DNA of 52,255 nt. Source: Deinococcus sp. Marseille-Q6407. Lineage in GTDB: Bacteria > Deinococcota > Deinococci > Deinococcales > Deinococcaceae. Numbering within the stretch: position 1 is the first letter of the stretch; every line of letters begins with the position of its first letter. Below the pieces are notes generated by a model. The model saw only the letters and a list, made by a program, of their open reading frames with translations, ran no database searches and was not told the origin of the DNA. The stretch is taken from the NCBI RefSeq assembly GCF_946848805.1, contig NZ_CAMPFU010000008.1:1-52255 (forward strand). The letters are read 5' to 3'. Positions 7,636-15,239 of this stretch are shown piece after piece. The position numbers and the translations under genes are program-made.

Positions 7636-9408
7636 TTAGTCGGCTGCAGCTGGGTCTGACCCATCGTCTCCGTCTACTGTCAGCAGGTCAGGCTCAACCG
7701 GCGCCGCCAGTTCCAGCTCCCGGTGCGCCCGCACATCCTCGTCGGTGATGCCCAGGGCCGGGAAGGCTTTCTGCAGCGCCCGAACGCCGATCCACGTTGG
7801 TGCCGCCGCCACGATCTTGAAGGCCAGCGCTGGAGTAATGCCCTCGGCCTGGCGCTGCTCGCGCATGGCTTCCGGGTCTTCCACGCCCGTACGGGCGAAA
7901 TACTCCTCCTCGCTGATGGCGCCGGCTTCCAGTTCGGCCAGGGCCTGCCGCCGGTCGTCCGGCGTCGGCTGCACCAGGGTGAGGCGGCAGGTGGCCGACA
8001 CACGCAGGTCGTCCATCTCCTCGGCCCGGCCCGCAACGTGCAGCCCCAGGCGCAGCACACTACCCAGCAACCAGCGCAGCATCTGCTCCAGCGCCTGCGC
8101 TGTGTCGGTCAGCGAGGTCATGAAGTCGTTGACCGCCTGCTGGCGGCTAATGCCAGACGCGGCAGCGTCGCCCGCGATCATGACGTGCAGCTGCTTGGCC
8201 TCAGCGTAGATTTCCTCGCGGGCTGAGTTGATCGCCTGCTGGAAGGTGGTGAACGGGGCCGGGTCTTTGTAGACGATGCTGGGCGTGGCGAAGTTGCCTG
8301 TGGGCACCATCTTCCCGCGTTCGTCTTTGGTCATAAGAGCGACGCCGTTCAGCACGTTGGTAGTGCCAGGGCCGTAATTCATGGGGTCAGGGATGAACTT
8401 CTTCTTGCCGTCCGCGTCTTCCTTGAACTCTCCCTTAAGCTGCGCGTTCAGGATGGTGCGCTCCACAAAGCCACCGAGATCGATATTGCGGCTGCCCATC
8501 GTCAGTTTCTTGTTCAGGTCCTTGACCAGGCTTAACAGGGATTCGGACACCAGCGGCCGCAGGTCCAGTTCCCAGATCAGGCCATCACTGACCGGGTAGA
8601 CAGCCGATTCCAGCGCCCCGGCCTCAGCGCCGCGGCGGAAGTCGGGATAGACTCGCACGCCGCCGGGTACGCGCTCCTGCAGCTCGAAGCGGGTGCGGTT
8701 GTTGTCGTCGCTGTAACTGTAGTAGCTGCCCTGCACATGGTTCTCGCCATCGCGGACCACGCCGGCCTGCTCAGCCGGGACGGCCATCACGGAAATCAGC
8801 TTCAGGGCGTCCGGCAGGTCTAGCACCGGCAGCCCGTAGGTCAGGGTTTTGGTGCCCAGGTCCAGGCTCGGCTGCAGCAGCCCGTCCAGCTTGCTCTGGT
8901 GGATATAGAGCCGCAGGCAGCTTTTGCCCAGGCCGACGGCTTCGTACACGGCTTTCTGGACAGCGGGCCAGGCGCCCGACTCTTCCCACCAGTCCACCAG
9001 GGCAGCGGTAAACTCGGCGACGCGGGCTGACTCGTCCTCGTTCGGCTGCCCGGTGCGGCTGCGAATGCGCTTAGGGGTCAGGCTCCAGCGCGGTTCTTTA
9101 CCAGCCACACCATCACGGTGGCGTTTCACCACGTCGTGCGGCATGTTGCGGTGAACGAAGTTCCGACGAATCTCGCGCATGACGCGGGCTACCTGTTCGC
9201 CGGCATAGTCGCCGGCCTGAACGCGGGGGCCATTCCAACCCCGTTCGTTGGCCCAGAGGTCGCCTTCGAGCATGGTGCGGGTCAGTTTCAAGCCAGCGTC
9301 ACCTGCACGGCGCTGCTGCTGGCTTTCGGCCTTGCGGAACAGGTCATCGGCAGTGAAGGCGGGCCGGCGTTGGTCGGCCCCGGCTGGGGCTGGGGCAGGT
9401 GCGGTCAT
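7636..9408 (-). CDS. Portal protein
   Basis: The product has 590 residues and lies after the large terminase, as portals do. The central part, with VYEAVGLGKSCLRLYI, then the FTTFQQAINSAREEIYAEAKQL helix and SGISRQQAVNDFM, matches SPP1 gp6-type portals: a stem and wing followed by a long clip/stem helix. The start is set at the ATG at 9408 because the ATG at 9417 overlaps the proposed -10 element; both are in frame and differ by three residues. The acidic C-terminus is usual. It would form the dodecameric DNA channel and head-tail joining ring. Confidence 0.85.
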   Translation of the reverse strand: MTAPAPAPAGADQRRPAFTADDLFRKAESQQQRRAGDAGLKLTRTMLEGDLWANERGWNGPRVQAGDYAGEQVARVMREIRRNFVHRNMPHDVVKRHRDGVAGKEPRWSLTPKRIRSRTGQPNEDESARVAEFTAALVDWWEESGAWPAVQKAVYEAVGLGKSCLRLYIHQSKLDGLLQPSLDLGTKTLTYGLPVLDLPDALKLISVMAVPAEQAGVVRDGENHVQGSYYSYSDDNNRTRFELQERVPGGVRVYPDFRRGAEAGALESAVYPVSDGLIWELDLRPLVSESLLSLVKDLNKKLTMGSRNIDLGGFVERTILNAQLKGEFKEDADGKKKFIPDPMNYGPGTTNVLNGVALMTKDERGKMVPTGNFATPSIVYKDPAPFTTFQQAINSAREEIYAEAKQLHVMIAGDAAASGISRQQAVNDFMTSLTDTAQALEQMLRWLLGSVLRLGLHVAGRAEEMDDLRVSATCRLTLVQPTPDDRRQALAELEAGAISEEEYFARTGVEDPEAMREQRQAEGITPALAFKIVAAAPTWIGVRALQKAFPALGITDEDVRAHRELELAAPVEPDLLTVDGDDGSDPAAAD

Positions 9409-9415
9409 GCCCTCC

Positions 9416-9439
9416 ATGCTGCGCGGCGGGGTGACAGGT
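9416..9439 (-). promoter_or_regulatory. Late promoter c (portal)
   Basis: A perfect ACCTGTCACC box (9439-9430) and CAGCAT (9421-9416) are separated by eight bases. The ATG at 9408 follows after seven bases. It lies directly after a terminator, which makes an independent promoter for the portal likely. Confidence 0.8.
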
Positions 9440-9443
9440 GGCA

Positions 9444-9471
9444 GGCAAAGAAAGCCGCCCCGGAGGGCGGC
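9444..9471 (-). terminator. Rho-independent terminator after the 78-residue gene
   Basis: On the minus strand GCCGCCC-TCCG-GGGCGGC is followed by TTTCTTTG. It starts six bases after the stop of the small gene and sits just upstream of the late promoter of the portal. Confidence 0.8.
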
Positions 9472-9476
9472 ACTGC

Positions 9477-9713
9477 TCAGGCTTTGGCCTGGGTGGTCAC
9501 GGTCAGGTAGACGTGATACCGCTCTTTGTCGCCCAAATGGTCCGCCAGGCTGCCCACCTGATAGGCCACGTCCACCACCTCGGCGCCATTGCGAACCCGC
9601 ATCAGCTTTTGCACCGTGCTCTGCACTTTGGCCGGAATGTTGTCCGGCACCTCGCGGAAGGTGAGGAACACCTTCTGGCGGCCGTCTTGCAGTTCGATGA
9701 AGTGCTGGTCCAT
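9477..9713 (-). CDS. Small hypothetical protein between terminase and portal
   Basis: The product has 78 residues and looks like a small alpha/beta protein. I do not recognise it. The ATG is six bases after TAGAGT (9725-9720), which overlaps the terminase stop codon, so a leaderless transcript of its own is possible; otherwise it is read with the terminase. A terminator follows it. Confidence 0.6.
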   Translation of the reverse strand: MDQHFIELQDGRQKVFLTFREVPDNIPAKVQSTVQKLMRVRNGAEVVDVAYQVGSLADHLGDKERYHVYLTVTTQAKA

Positions 9714-9722
9714 GTCTCTACT

Positions 9723-11243
9723 CTACCCTTCGTACCCGCTGTGGCCCTCGCCAAAGCCGAAGCTCTCAGAGCCAGGCACGTAGAACTCAGGTTCCGGTGC
9801 TTGCCAGCAGGCCAGGACCACGGCGTCGGCGCGGTCAGGGCTGCGGCCGATGATCTTCTTGATTTCGGCCTTGTCCTGAATCTGCACGCCCTGGGCACCG
9901 ATCACGAAGGTGGCGGCCGTCAGCTCTTCCAGCAGCAGGTCATCCGGTGGCAAGGCCACCTCGTGCTCTGAGGCCGGGTCAAGCAGCTCGCGCAGGTGCC
10001 AGTACATCGCGGCCCGGTAGTTCCGCATCCGCAGGCGGCCGGAGGCGTCGGTCATCTTGGTGGGCGTGCCGAAGTTGATACCGAGAGTGCGGGAGTGGAC
10101 CTCTTCGGTGTAGTCCACTGGACTTGACCCCACGGCCCCCAGGTCAATCTGCACCAGCGTGTGCGCCGCCACCCGCTGCACAATCAGAGCGGCAATGTGG
10201 CGGCCGGTCGGCACCTGGGCACCGGGCACCACCTGCAGCTCCGGCACCCAGGCGTCGTGCCGCAGGGCCAGCACCATGTTGTCCGCGCCGCCGCGCGCCG
10301 GGTCCACGCCGATCTGATCCGGGCTATCGCCGATGCCTGGGCGGCCCACGCCGGCCTTCCAGCGTTCCATGGCCAGCTGCACCCAGGAGCGGGGCAGCAC
10401 CTGCCAGGAATCGTCTGCGCCATCAAGGAACTCCCCGAAGACCTCCTGCCGGGCCGGGGCCGTTTCGGGACCGCCGTACACGCCCAGCAGTTCTTCTACG
10501 GCGCCGTCTGGAAGGAAGGGATTATCCCAGCTGGTGAAGGTCTTGGTGAAGTAGCCGCTCTCGCCGGCGCGGGCGCGGCTGTACAGCTCGAAATACTTGT
10601 GCTTGGAGCCGTTCTTGCCCACCTTGCCTTTCGGCGTGCCGGCCGCGATCAGCTCGGAATCCTCGTAGTCCATCATCATGGGCATCACGGCGTTGTCGAA
10701 CAGATACGAGTCCGCCAGGATGATGCCCGCTTCGTTCAGGAACACCCGGCGGTAGCCGAAGCCTTCCCAGTTTTCCAGCTTCATGTCGGCGCTGCGGAAG
10801 TCGGTGTAGCCCGTGCCGACGTGCAGCGTCTTCTTCTGCCGGTCCCAGCGGTAAGGCACATTGGCCTTTTTCAGTGCAGGCTGAAAGTACCGCTCCAGGT
10901 AGCGCTCGATGTTCCCGTTGACGGTATCGCCCCACAGGCAGGCGTACCCCTGCAGCATGTACTCGATGAAGGCGTGCGCAGCCCCACGGGTGGCGCCCAG
11001 GCGTCGGCCCTTGGGGAAGATACGGAACTTGTTGCCTTCGGACTCGAAGAACATGGTGCGCTGGGCCGGGCTGTACTCCGTGACCTGGCGGAACCGCTCA
11101 AGGACACTGGCCGCTTCGGCTTCTGCTTTGGCCTGACGGTGGCGCTCCGGGCTGTAGGCCGCTTCCAACTCCTCCGGCGTCAGCCCGTCTTCTTCCAGCC
11201 GGGCGTCCCAATTGAACCCCCGGCCCTCCCAGACGGCCATCAC
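9723..11243 (-). CDS. terL: Terminase large subunit
   Basis: The product has 506 residues (GTG at 11243, or ATG at 11240 one codon later). An ATPase P-loop variant GRRLGATRG is at about 79-87 and the Walker B-like VFLNEAG at about 167-173. The C-terminal nuclease shows Asp314 in IGVDPARGG and the late acidic pair in RSPDRADAV (about 468-474). It cleaves the concatemer and pumps DNA into the prohead through the portal. It overlaps the small subunit gene by GTGATG. The first 60 residues are an unusually acidic helical extension. Confidence 0.9.
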   Translation of the reverse strand: MMAVWEGRGFNWDARLEEDGLTPEELEAAYSPERHRQAKAEAEAASVLERFRQVTEYSPAQRTMFFESEGNKFRIFPKGRRLGATRGAAHAFIEYMLQGYACLWGDTVNGNIERYLERYFQPALKKANVPYRWDRQKKTLHVGTGYTDFRSADMKLENWEGFGYRRVFLNEAGIILADSYLFDNAVMPMMMDYEDSELIAAGTPKGKVGKNGSKHKYFELYSRARAGESGYFTKTFTSWDNPFLPDGAVEELLGVYGGPETAPARQEVFGEFLDGADDSWQVLPRSWVQLAMERWKAGVGRPGIGDSPDQIGVDPARGGADNMVLALRHDAWVPELQVVPGAQVPTGRHIAALIVQRVAAHTLVQIDLGAVGSSPVDYTEEVHSRTLGINFGTPTKMTDASGRLRMRNYRAAMYWHLRELLDPASEHEVALPPDDLLLEELTAATFVIGAQGVQIQDKAEIKKIIGRSPDRADAVVLACWQAPEPEFYVPGSESFGFGEGHSGYEG

Positions 11244-11728
11244 TCACCGCCGTGCGAGCGCAGCACCGCAACCACCTTGCGGTATTCATCGGGTTCCAGG
11301 CCCTCTTTCAGCGCGTCCAGCATCTCGTTTTGCATGCTTTCCATCTCGACTTGCAGCCGCTGCGTCTCGCTCCAGCGTGCCGGAAACCGCGAGCGGAGCA
11401 AGGCCAACTGGAACTGCGGGCCGGCATCGTAGACCTTCTGGACCGTGAGGACTTCGCCCTGGGCTTCCGCCTCCTCTGCCACGTAAAAGAACCTTGCATA
11501 CAGCGTATCCTTCTCTGCCGCCGCGTCAGCTTTTCCCCGTTTTCGCCAATTGTAGAGGGTTTGCCGCGAAATGCCGCAGGCGCGGGCGGCCACTTCCAGC
11601 GGCACCAGTCGCCTGAGCATCCCAGCAATCAGGTCGATATTCTTCTCTGTCAACTTGCTCTGAGCGGCCGGTTTCTGGGGGCCTGGAATCTCCGGCTTCT
11701 TCTTCGGCCCCCGCTTCCTGGGAGCCAT
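11240..11728 (-). CDS. terS: Terminase small subunit
   Basis: The product has 162 residues. The basic N-terminus (RKRGPKKKP) is followed by a helix-turn-helix at about residues 40-62 (VAARACGISRQTLYNWRKRG) and a long helical region, the usual plan of TerS. It overlaps the large subunit gene downstream and the ParB-like gene upstream by one base (TGATG). It would bind the packaging site and load the large subunit. Confidence 0.85.
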   Translation of the reverse strand: MAPRKRGPKKKPEIPGPQKPAAQSKLTEKNIDLIAGMLRRLVPLEVAARACGISRQTLYNWRKRGKADAAAEKDTLYARFFYVAEEAEAQGEVLTVQKVYDAGPQFQLALLRSRFPARWSETQRLQVEMESMQNEMLDALKEGLEPDEYRKVVAVLRSHGGE

Positions 11729-12630
11729 CAGCCCTCACCAAAGGGCAGGTCTTCAGGCTCGTCAGCCTGCTCAACGTTCTCCATCCAGCGCTGGGCATCC
11801 ACATACCGCTGCTCAGGGTCCATGCCGTAGGACTCCAGATAGGACCGCAGCTCTTTGCGGTTGCGGAACACCAGATGCAGGATATGGTCCGCGTCGTTGC
11901 GTTCCCGGTCCTCGGCCACCTGCTCACGTTTGCGGCCCTTGAGGGCTTCGATCTTGTCGGCTTCGGCCTGCAGCGCCTCGGTGTCGCCCAGGCCGTCCGT
12001 GCGGGCATCGGGCGCCGGGCCGTCCTCGTCGTCCTCGCCGCTGTCCTCTTCCTCGCCTTCGCTTACGCCAAAGCGCTCGGCCAGCTCCGCTGCGAAGTCA
12101 CCGCCGAACATCAGACCCAGGTCCATATTGTCGAAGCCGGCGGCAAAGGGGTTCACGTCGCCGCCGAACAGCTGCTCCAGCGCCCCGGTGTCGTATGTGC
12201 CCTGCACGCTGGGGTTGTTCAGCAGCACGTTCAGCTCGGCTTCTTCCTTCTCAGTCATGGAGATGGCATTCACCGGCAGGAGGTAGTCCTCGCACTCTTT
12301 GCCCAGGCCCATCAGCTTGTCCATCTGCTCCAGGCGTTGGTGGCCACCCACCAGCAGGCCGGTGGTGGCGTTGAAGACCGGCCGCTCCACCAGGCCGTAG
12401 CGTTTCAGGCCCTCGCGCAGCTTCTTCTTGCCGCTGGCGTCCATGCTGCGGGGGTTGTACGGAGCGCGGGTGATGTCCGAGCGCCGGATGTAGGGCGCCT
12501 GCAGCTGGGTCCACTTGAACACCGGCAGCTCTAAAGCTTCGGCGTCGGCTTCGGTGCGGATGATTCGGGGGTCATCAACCGGCGCACCTTGTGCGATCCG
12601 GGTGCCCGCCTTGCGGGGTTTCTGCGTCAT
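11728..12630 (-). CDS. ParB/IbrB-like nuclease-domain protein
   Basis: The product has 300 residues. Residues about 45-105 are a ParB N-terminal-like domain with PYNPRSM and the GGHQRLEQM motif. The middle (about 120-175) with EAELNVLLNNPSVQG is typical of the ParB-like partner of PAPS-reductase-like proteins. An acidic linker (about 195-215) and a helical C-terminal domain follow. The ATG at 12630 is chosen because it lies six bases after a late -10 element; the frame is open further but would run through the neighbouring gene. Together with the next gene it resembles the IbrA/IbrB pair. The pair's biochemical role is unsettled; DNA modification or regulation are both possible. Confidence 0.75.
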   Translation of the reverse strand: MTQKPRKAGTRIAQGAPVDDPRIIRTEADAEALELPVFKWTQLQAPYIRRSDITRAPYNPRSMDASGKKKLREGLKRYGLVERPVFNATTGLLVGGHQRLEQMDKLMGLGKECEDYLLPVNAISMTEKEEAELNVLLNNPSVQGTYDTGALEQLFGGDVNPFAAGFDNMDLGLMFGGDFAAELAERFGVSEGEEEDSGEDDEDGPAPDARTDGLGDTEALQAEADKIEALKGRKREQVAEDRERNDADHILHLVFRNRKELRSYLESYGMDPEQRYVDAQRWMENVEQADEPEDLPFGEG

Positions 12631-12636
12631 ACTCGC

Positions 12637-12660
12637 AGTTTCCCCCGCCGGGTGACAGGT
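12637..12660 (-). promoter_or_regulatory. Late promoter d (ParB-like gene and terminase)
   Basis: A perfect ACCTGTCACC box (12660-12651) is followed after eight bases by GAAACT (12642-12637); the ATG at 12630 comes six bases later with no Shine-Dalgarno sequence at the right distance. The box starts at the last base of the upstream stop codon. Confidence 0.8.
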
Positions 12661-13343
12661 CAGAGCCTGCGGCCCTTCATGGCGGACGGCTTGAGCAGCG
12701 CGGCCCGAATGTGCGGGTAGAAGCGTTCCAGACGGGCAAAGTCCTCTGGATAGGTCGCGTGAATCCACTTCAGCCACTCTGGACTCAGCTTGCCTCCCCA
12801 GCTGCCGCCGACGCCAGAGCTGTAGTCGGGTGGCAGGGCGATGCGACGGTGGCGCAGGTAGGAAAAGACCTGGCCGTCGTTCCAGTGCGCCAGCGGATAG
12901 GCCACGCGGCGCTTTTCGTCCAGGCCACCGCAGGCCGAGATCATGCCCCGGCGCTGCAAGGCGTCGCACATCTTTTCGCCGTTGGCAATCCACGGGTTCA
13001 TGTCGCCGTAATAGGCACGAATCAGGTCTGGCAGCTCCGTGTGGGTCAGCTTGGGAAAATCTGGAAGCGGGGTCCGGTAGTGGCCACCCTGAACGTAGGC
13101 GCAGAGGTCTGGGTGTGGAAACCGGGGGATGGTCAGCCCAGTGCGGCGCTCGATGGCGTCAATCTGCTTTTCCCAGAAGCGGATGCCAGGGCACGAGTAG
13201 AGCGCGTAAGGGTAGACCGTGAAGCCTCGTGAGAGCAGCAGGTCCAGCACGGCGAGGCTGTCTTTACCGCCGCTTAGGCCGACAATAACTTTGCCTTGGC
13301 TCATGTCCTTCAGTTGGTCGAGGATCCCGAAAAACTTGTCCAT
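12660..13343 (-). CDS. PAPS-reductase-like (IbrA-like) PP-loop protein
   Basis: The product has 227 residues. The PP-loop motif SGGKDSL is at residues 24-30, the signature of ATP pyrophosphatases related to PAPS reductase. Later segments FPHPDLCAYV, CGGLDEKRRVAYPLAHW and the YFARL-type C-terminus match phage members of the family. It lacks the metabolic C-terminal Cys motif of true PAPS reductases. It lies upstream of the ParB-like gene, the known IbrA-IbrB association, and is read from its own late promoter. Confidence 0.8.
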   Translation of the reverse strand: MDKFFGILDQLKDMSQGKVIVGLSGGKDSLAVLDLLLSRGFTVYPYALYSCPGIRFWEKQIDAIERRTGLTIPRFPHPDLCAYVQGGHYRTPLPDFPKLTHTELPDLIRAYYGDMNPWIANGEKMCDALQRRGMISACGGLDEKRRVAYPLAHWNDGQVFSYLRHRRIALPPDYSSGVGGSWGGKLSPEWLKWIHATYPEDFARLERFYPHIRAALLKPSAMKGRRL

Positions 13344-13348
13344 AACCC

Positions 13349-13377
13349 AAAATCCGCCACCCAGTGACAGGTGGCGG
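13349..13377 (-). promoter_or_regulatory. Late promoter e combined with a hairpin
   Basis: The box ACCTGTCACT (13372-13363) is followed after eight bases by GATTTT (13354-13349) and, five bases later, the ATG of the PAPS-reductase-like gene. The box is embedded in a perfect hairpin: CCGCCACC (13377-13370) pairs with GGTGGCGG (13361-13354), and TTTT follows. The same bases could stop upstream transcripts and start the next one. Confidence 0.7.
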
Positions 13378-13407
13378 ACCTTGAGATGCCAGACAAGTAC
13401 TGGGGGC

Positions 13408-13551
13408 TTAGCCGCCGCTCATGCTGCCGCGCCGCACGGCACCACGCCGGTTCAGCGCTGCATTCCGGGTCGCACTCTTGCCGAACTGGCCGGCGAAGGC
13501 ACTGCGGAACGTGCTTTTCTTACGCGCTCGGCGTTCTGCAATTGAGTTCAT
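13408..13551 (-). CDS. Very basic 47-residue protein with ideal ribosome site
   Basis: The ATG at 13551 is preceded by AAGGAGGTGA, a complete match to the anti-Shine-Dalgarno sequence, at a spacing of three to seven bases. The product starts MNSIAERRARKKSTF and is rich in Arg, Lys, Ser and Gly with almost no acidic residues. It lies downstream of a late-type promoter and upstream of a terminator-like hairpin. Such small basic late proteins can bind DNA or RNA, but I recognise no family. It is short enough that automatic callers may miss it. Confidence 0.75.
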   Translation of the reverse strand: MNSIAERRARKKSTFRSAFAGQFGKSATRNAALNRRGAVRRGSMSGG

Positions 13552-13571
13552 GTCTCACCTCCTTGAACCTG

Positions 13572-13595
13572 AGTCTGTCAGTAGGCGTGACAAGT
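13572..13595 (-). promoter_or_regulatory. Late promoter l (47-residue basic protein)
   Basis: A variant box ACTTGTCACG (13595-13586) is followed after eight bases by CAGACT (13577-13572). The transcript would start about six bases later, just before the perfect Shine-Dalgarno sequence. GTCAC and the A and T of NANNNT are kept. Confidence 0.6.
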
Positions 13596-13622
13596 CGGCA
13601 GAACAGCGTGGCGCTGGGGGTT

Positions 13623-14117
13623 TTACGGCTTGGCGAAGTGCAGGACGACCACGCGGCGGTGGAACTTGGCATAGAGCGCGTCCACTTCGGCATCACTCAT
13701 CCTGGCTGGCGAGAGGCGCTCCTTCTCCGCGTAGGCTTCCACCGCTTCCTGCGTTTCGTCAGCCAGCTGAGCGCAGACCTCTTCGACGGTCTGACCGTTC
13801 GCCTCGGCCACTTCCAGCATCCGGCGCTCCTCGGCGGTGCCACTCTCCCGAATGGCGGTATGGAACTCCTCCGGCGACATGTCGCCACGTGGGTCGCCCG
13901 TCTCTGCCAGGCGGTCTGCGAAGGCCAGGTAGTCCAGCACCTCAACACGGGTGATGGTGGTCCGCAGGGTCGTGAGCGCGTCCCGCTTGCCGAATTGCAG
14001 CACCGCCGGCGCGCCAACTTTGGTGGTGTGCAGCGTATGGCTGGTGCGCTGGGTCTGAGTCTTGGTGCCGTTCTGGACAGCTTTGAGGTATTTTTTCTTG
14101 AAGGTCAGGGTAGGCAT
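13623..14117 (-). CDS. ASCH/PUA-like protein
   Basis: The product has 164 residues. The N-terminus LTFKKKYLKAVQNGTKTQTQR is the typical opening of ASCH-domain proteins, in which a lysine and a G-x-K-T motif form the nucleic acid-binding face; the strand VLDYLAF and the C-terminal VVVLHFAKP fit a PUA-like barrel interrupted by a helical insert (about 70-150). The family binds RNA or modified bases. AAGGAGT precedes the ATG. It is read through a hairpin leader from a late-type promoter. Confidence 0.6.
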   Translation of the reverse strand: MPTLTFKKKYLKAVQNGTKTQTQRTSHTLHTTKVGAPAVLQFGKRDALTTLRTTITRVEVLDYLAFADRLAETGDPRGDMSPEEFHTAIRESGTAEERRMLEVAEANGQTVEEVCAQLADETQEAVEAYAEKERLSPARMSDAEVDALYAKFHRRVVVLHFAKP

Positions 14118-14140
14118 GTGGACTCCTTGAATGGGGAAGT

Positions 14141-14163
14141 GGCCGCCACGTGAGGCGGCGGCC
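14141..14163 (-). terminator. Leader hairpin upstream of the ASCH-like gene
   Basis: GGCCGCC pairs with GGCGGCC (arms 14163-14157 and 14147-14141 on the minus strand, loop of nine bases). There is no T-run. It ends about 24 bases before the ATG, so it is probably a leader or attenuator structure. Confidence 0.55.
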
Positions 14164-14166
14164 TTC

Positions 14167-14190
14167 AGGCTCTCAGGCGCGGTGACTTGG
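14167..14190 (-). promoter_or_regulatory. Possible late promoter m (ASCH-like gene)
   Basis: The weakest member of the class: box CCAAGTCACC (14190-14181), eight bases, then GAGCCT (14172-14167). The GTCAC core and the A and T of NANNNT are conserved. It sits between two genes, six bases after the upstream stop. Confidence 0.5.
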
Positions 14191-14195
14191 CAGGG

Positions 14196-14423
14196 TCATG
14201 CGCTCTGCTCCAGCTGCGGCGGTATCAGGCCACGGCAGGCCAGGATTTGTGCGGCGGTGGCGTGCTCGATGTTGCGCGGTTTGCCAGTGTGCTCGTCGGT
14301 GATGACGTAGTAGTAACTGCGCGGATACATCTCGTAGGCGGCCAGCAAGGCGGCCACCTCGGCCGGGTGCATGGCTCGGTTGATGGCGGCGGCGCTGCGA
14401 CTGAGGGTGGCTTTTTTCGGCAT
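14196..14423 (-). CDS. Small hypothetical protein
   Basis: The product has 75 residues, begins with a short basic stretch and has a central Tyr-rich segment (YPRSYYYVITDEHTG). No family recognised. The ATG follows CGAAAGGAC at a good distance. Its leader is nearly the same as that of the DnaJ-like gene far away on the other strand (stem-loop at 14450-14477), so both may be controlled in the same way. Confidence 0.65.
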   Translation of the reverse strand: MPKKATLSRSAAAINRAMHPAEVAALLAAYEMYPRSYYYVITDEHTGKPRNIEHATAAQILACRGLIPPQLEQSA

Positions 14424-14449
14424 GTGCAGTCCTTTCGGGGTAGCCAGCC

Positions 14450-14477
14450 GGCCGGGTGACTGCGGCGAGTCCCGGCC
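14450..14477 (-). ncRNA. Conserved leader stem-loop, second copy
   Basis: On the minus strand GGCCGGG, a 14-base loop and CCCGGCC are followed by nine bases, CCCGAAAGGAC and the start codon. The element differs from the one at 4175-4202 only in two loop bases (GC in place of AA). Unlike that copy it has no T-run on either strand, so it is not a terminator. It may be a structured leader, a protein-binding hairpin or an attenuator. Confidence 0.6.
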
Positions 14478-14494
14478 TGCGGGTGGAGAGAGAG

Positions 14495-15118
14495 TCAGCC
14501 GGCCTTGCGGAACAGATCGGCGGCGGTGGTAGCGGTGCTGAATGCGGCCAGCTGCTGGCCGGCGTCGTTGAACCAGTCCCGGCGGGGTTTACGCGGCTTG
14601 CGTGCTTTGGCCGGCGCCGGTGCTGGCTCGGCGGCTTTCTTGGCGGCCGGTTTGGCCTTGGCAACCTGGCGGCGCTTGGCGGGTGTCGGTGCAGGCAGTG
14701 CGGCGGGTTCGGCGGCAACCAGTTCGGCCACGGCGGCCGGTGCCGGCAGTGCGGCCGGTTTCGCCAGCATCTGACCAAACAGCTCGAACGTGCAGCCGCC
14801 AGCCTTCAAGGTCAGCGTGGAATCGTCACCAATGGTCACGGTCATCAGCAGGCCGGCCTTCAACATCTTGTCGAACACCTGGCGCAGCAGGTAACCGTTC
14901 AGGGTCAAGCTGTAGCCGACCTGGGACGCGGCAGGCTCGCCGGGGATGTGCAGCGGCTCAGAGCGCTTCAGGTTAGGCCGGCAGATGCTCAGGCCGTCAG
15001 CGGTCACGGTGATGGTCGCCAGCGCGGCCGGGTCGTTGCCACGGGTGGCGCTGCCTTTCATCAGCTCACGAAAGGCTTTGCGAATGGCGCGGGTGGTAAT
15101 CACGGTCTGCTTGTTCAC
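14495..15118 (-). CDS. Hypothetical protein with Lys/Ala/Pro-rich tail
   Basis: The product has 207 residues. The first 115 look like an alpha/beta domain with paired segments (ATITVTADGLSICR, then VTIGDDSTLTLKAGGCTFEL), faintly like one domain of a sliding clamp, but I cannot confirm this. Residues about 120-185 are a low-complexity Ala/Pro/Lys tail like those in histone-like or nucleoid proteins. The start is GTG at 15118 behind AAGGAGAG. It is driven by the minus-strand promoter at 15157-15185. Confidence 0.65.
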   Translation of the reverse strand: MNKQTVITTRAIRKAFRELMKGSATRGNDPAALATITVTADGLSICRPNLKRSEPLHIPGEPAASQVGYSLTLNGYLLRQVFDKMLKAGLLMTVTIGDDSTLTLKAGGCTFELFGQMLAKPAALPAPAAVAELVAAEPAALPAPTPAKRRQVAKAKPAAKKAAEPAPAPAKARKPRKPRRDWFNDAGQQLAAFSTATTAADLFRKAG

Positions 15119-15133
15119 GGGTGTCTCTCCTTC

Positions 15134-15145
15134 TGTCCTCTTGCC
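15134..15145 (-). promoter_or_regulatory. Shared leader element, copy 1
   Basis: GGCAAGAGGACA on the minus strand lies in the leader of the 207-residue gene, just after the expected transcription start. The same 12 bases occur at 15280-15291 and 15957-15968 on the plus strand. The following GAAGGAGAGACACCCGTG is also nearly shared with the gene at 15313. Confidence 0.65.
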
Positions 15146-15156
15146 TGGACAAAGGG

Positions 15157-15185
15157 AGTCTACCTGTATTCTGTTTTGTTGTCAA
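15157..15185 (-). promoter_or_regulatory. Consensus promoter for the 207-residue gene
   Basis: On the minus strand TTGACA (15185-15180), 17 bases, TAGACT (15162-15157). It is divergent from the promoter at 15240. The region between them is the most AT-rich part of this neighbourhood. Confidence 0.8.
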
Positions 15186-15239
15186 TACTGAATCAGAAGT
15201 CTAAATCTAAGCCGATATAGACGATATTTTCCAGGTATG

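Noticed and set aside
10161..11432. Long plus-strand open frame of 423 codons opposite the large terminase
   Set aside because: It is antisense to a clear terminase with ATPase and nuclease motifs; its protein is a His/Ala/Gly-rich artefact of GC-rich codon bias.
12631..12993. Upstream extension of the ParB-like gene to 12993
   Set aside because: It overlaps the PAPS-reductase-like gene in another frame, and the late promoter spacing fixes the start at 12630.
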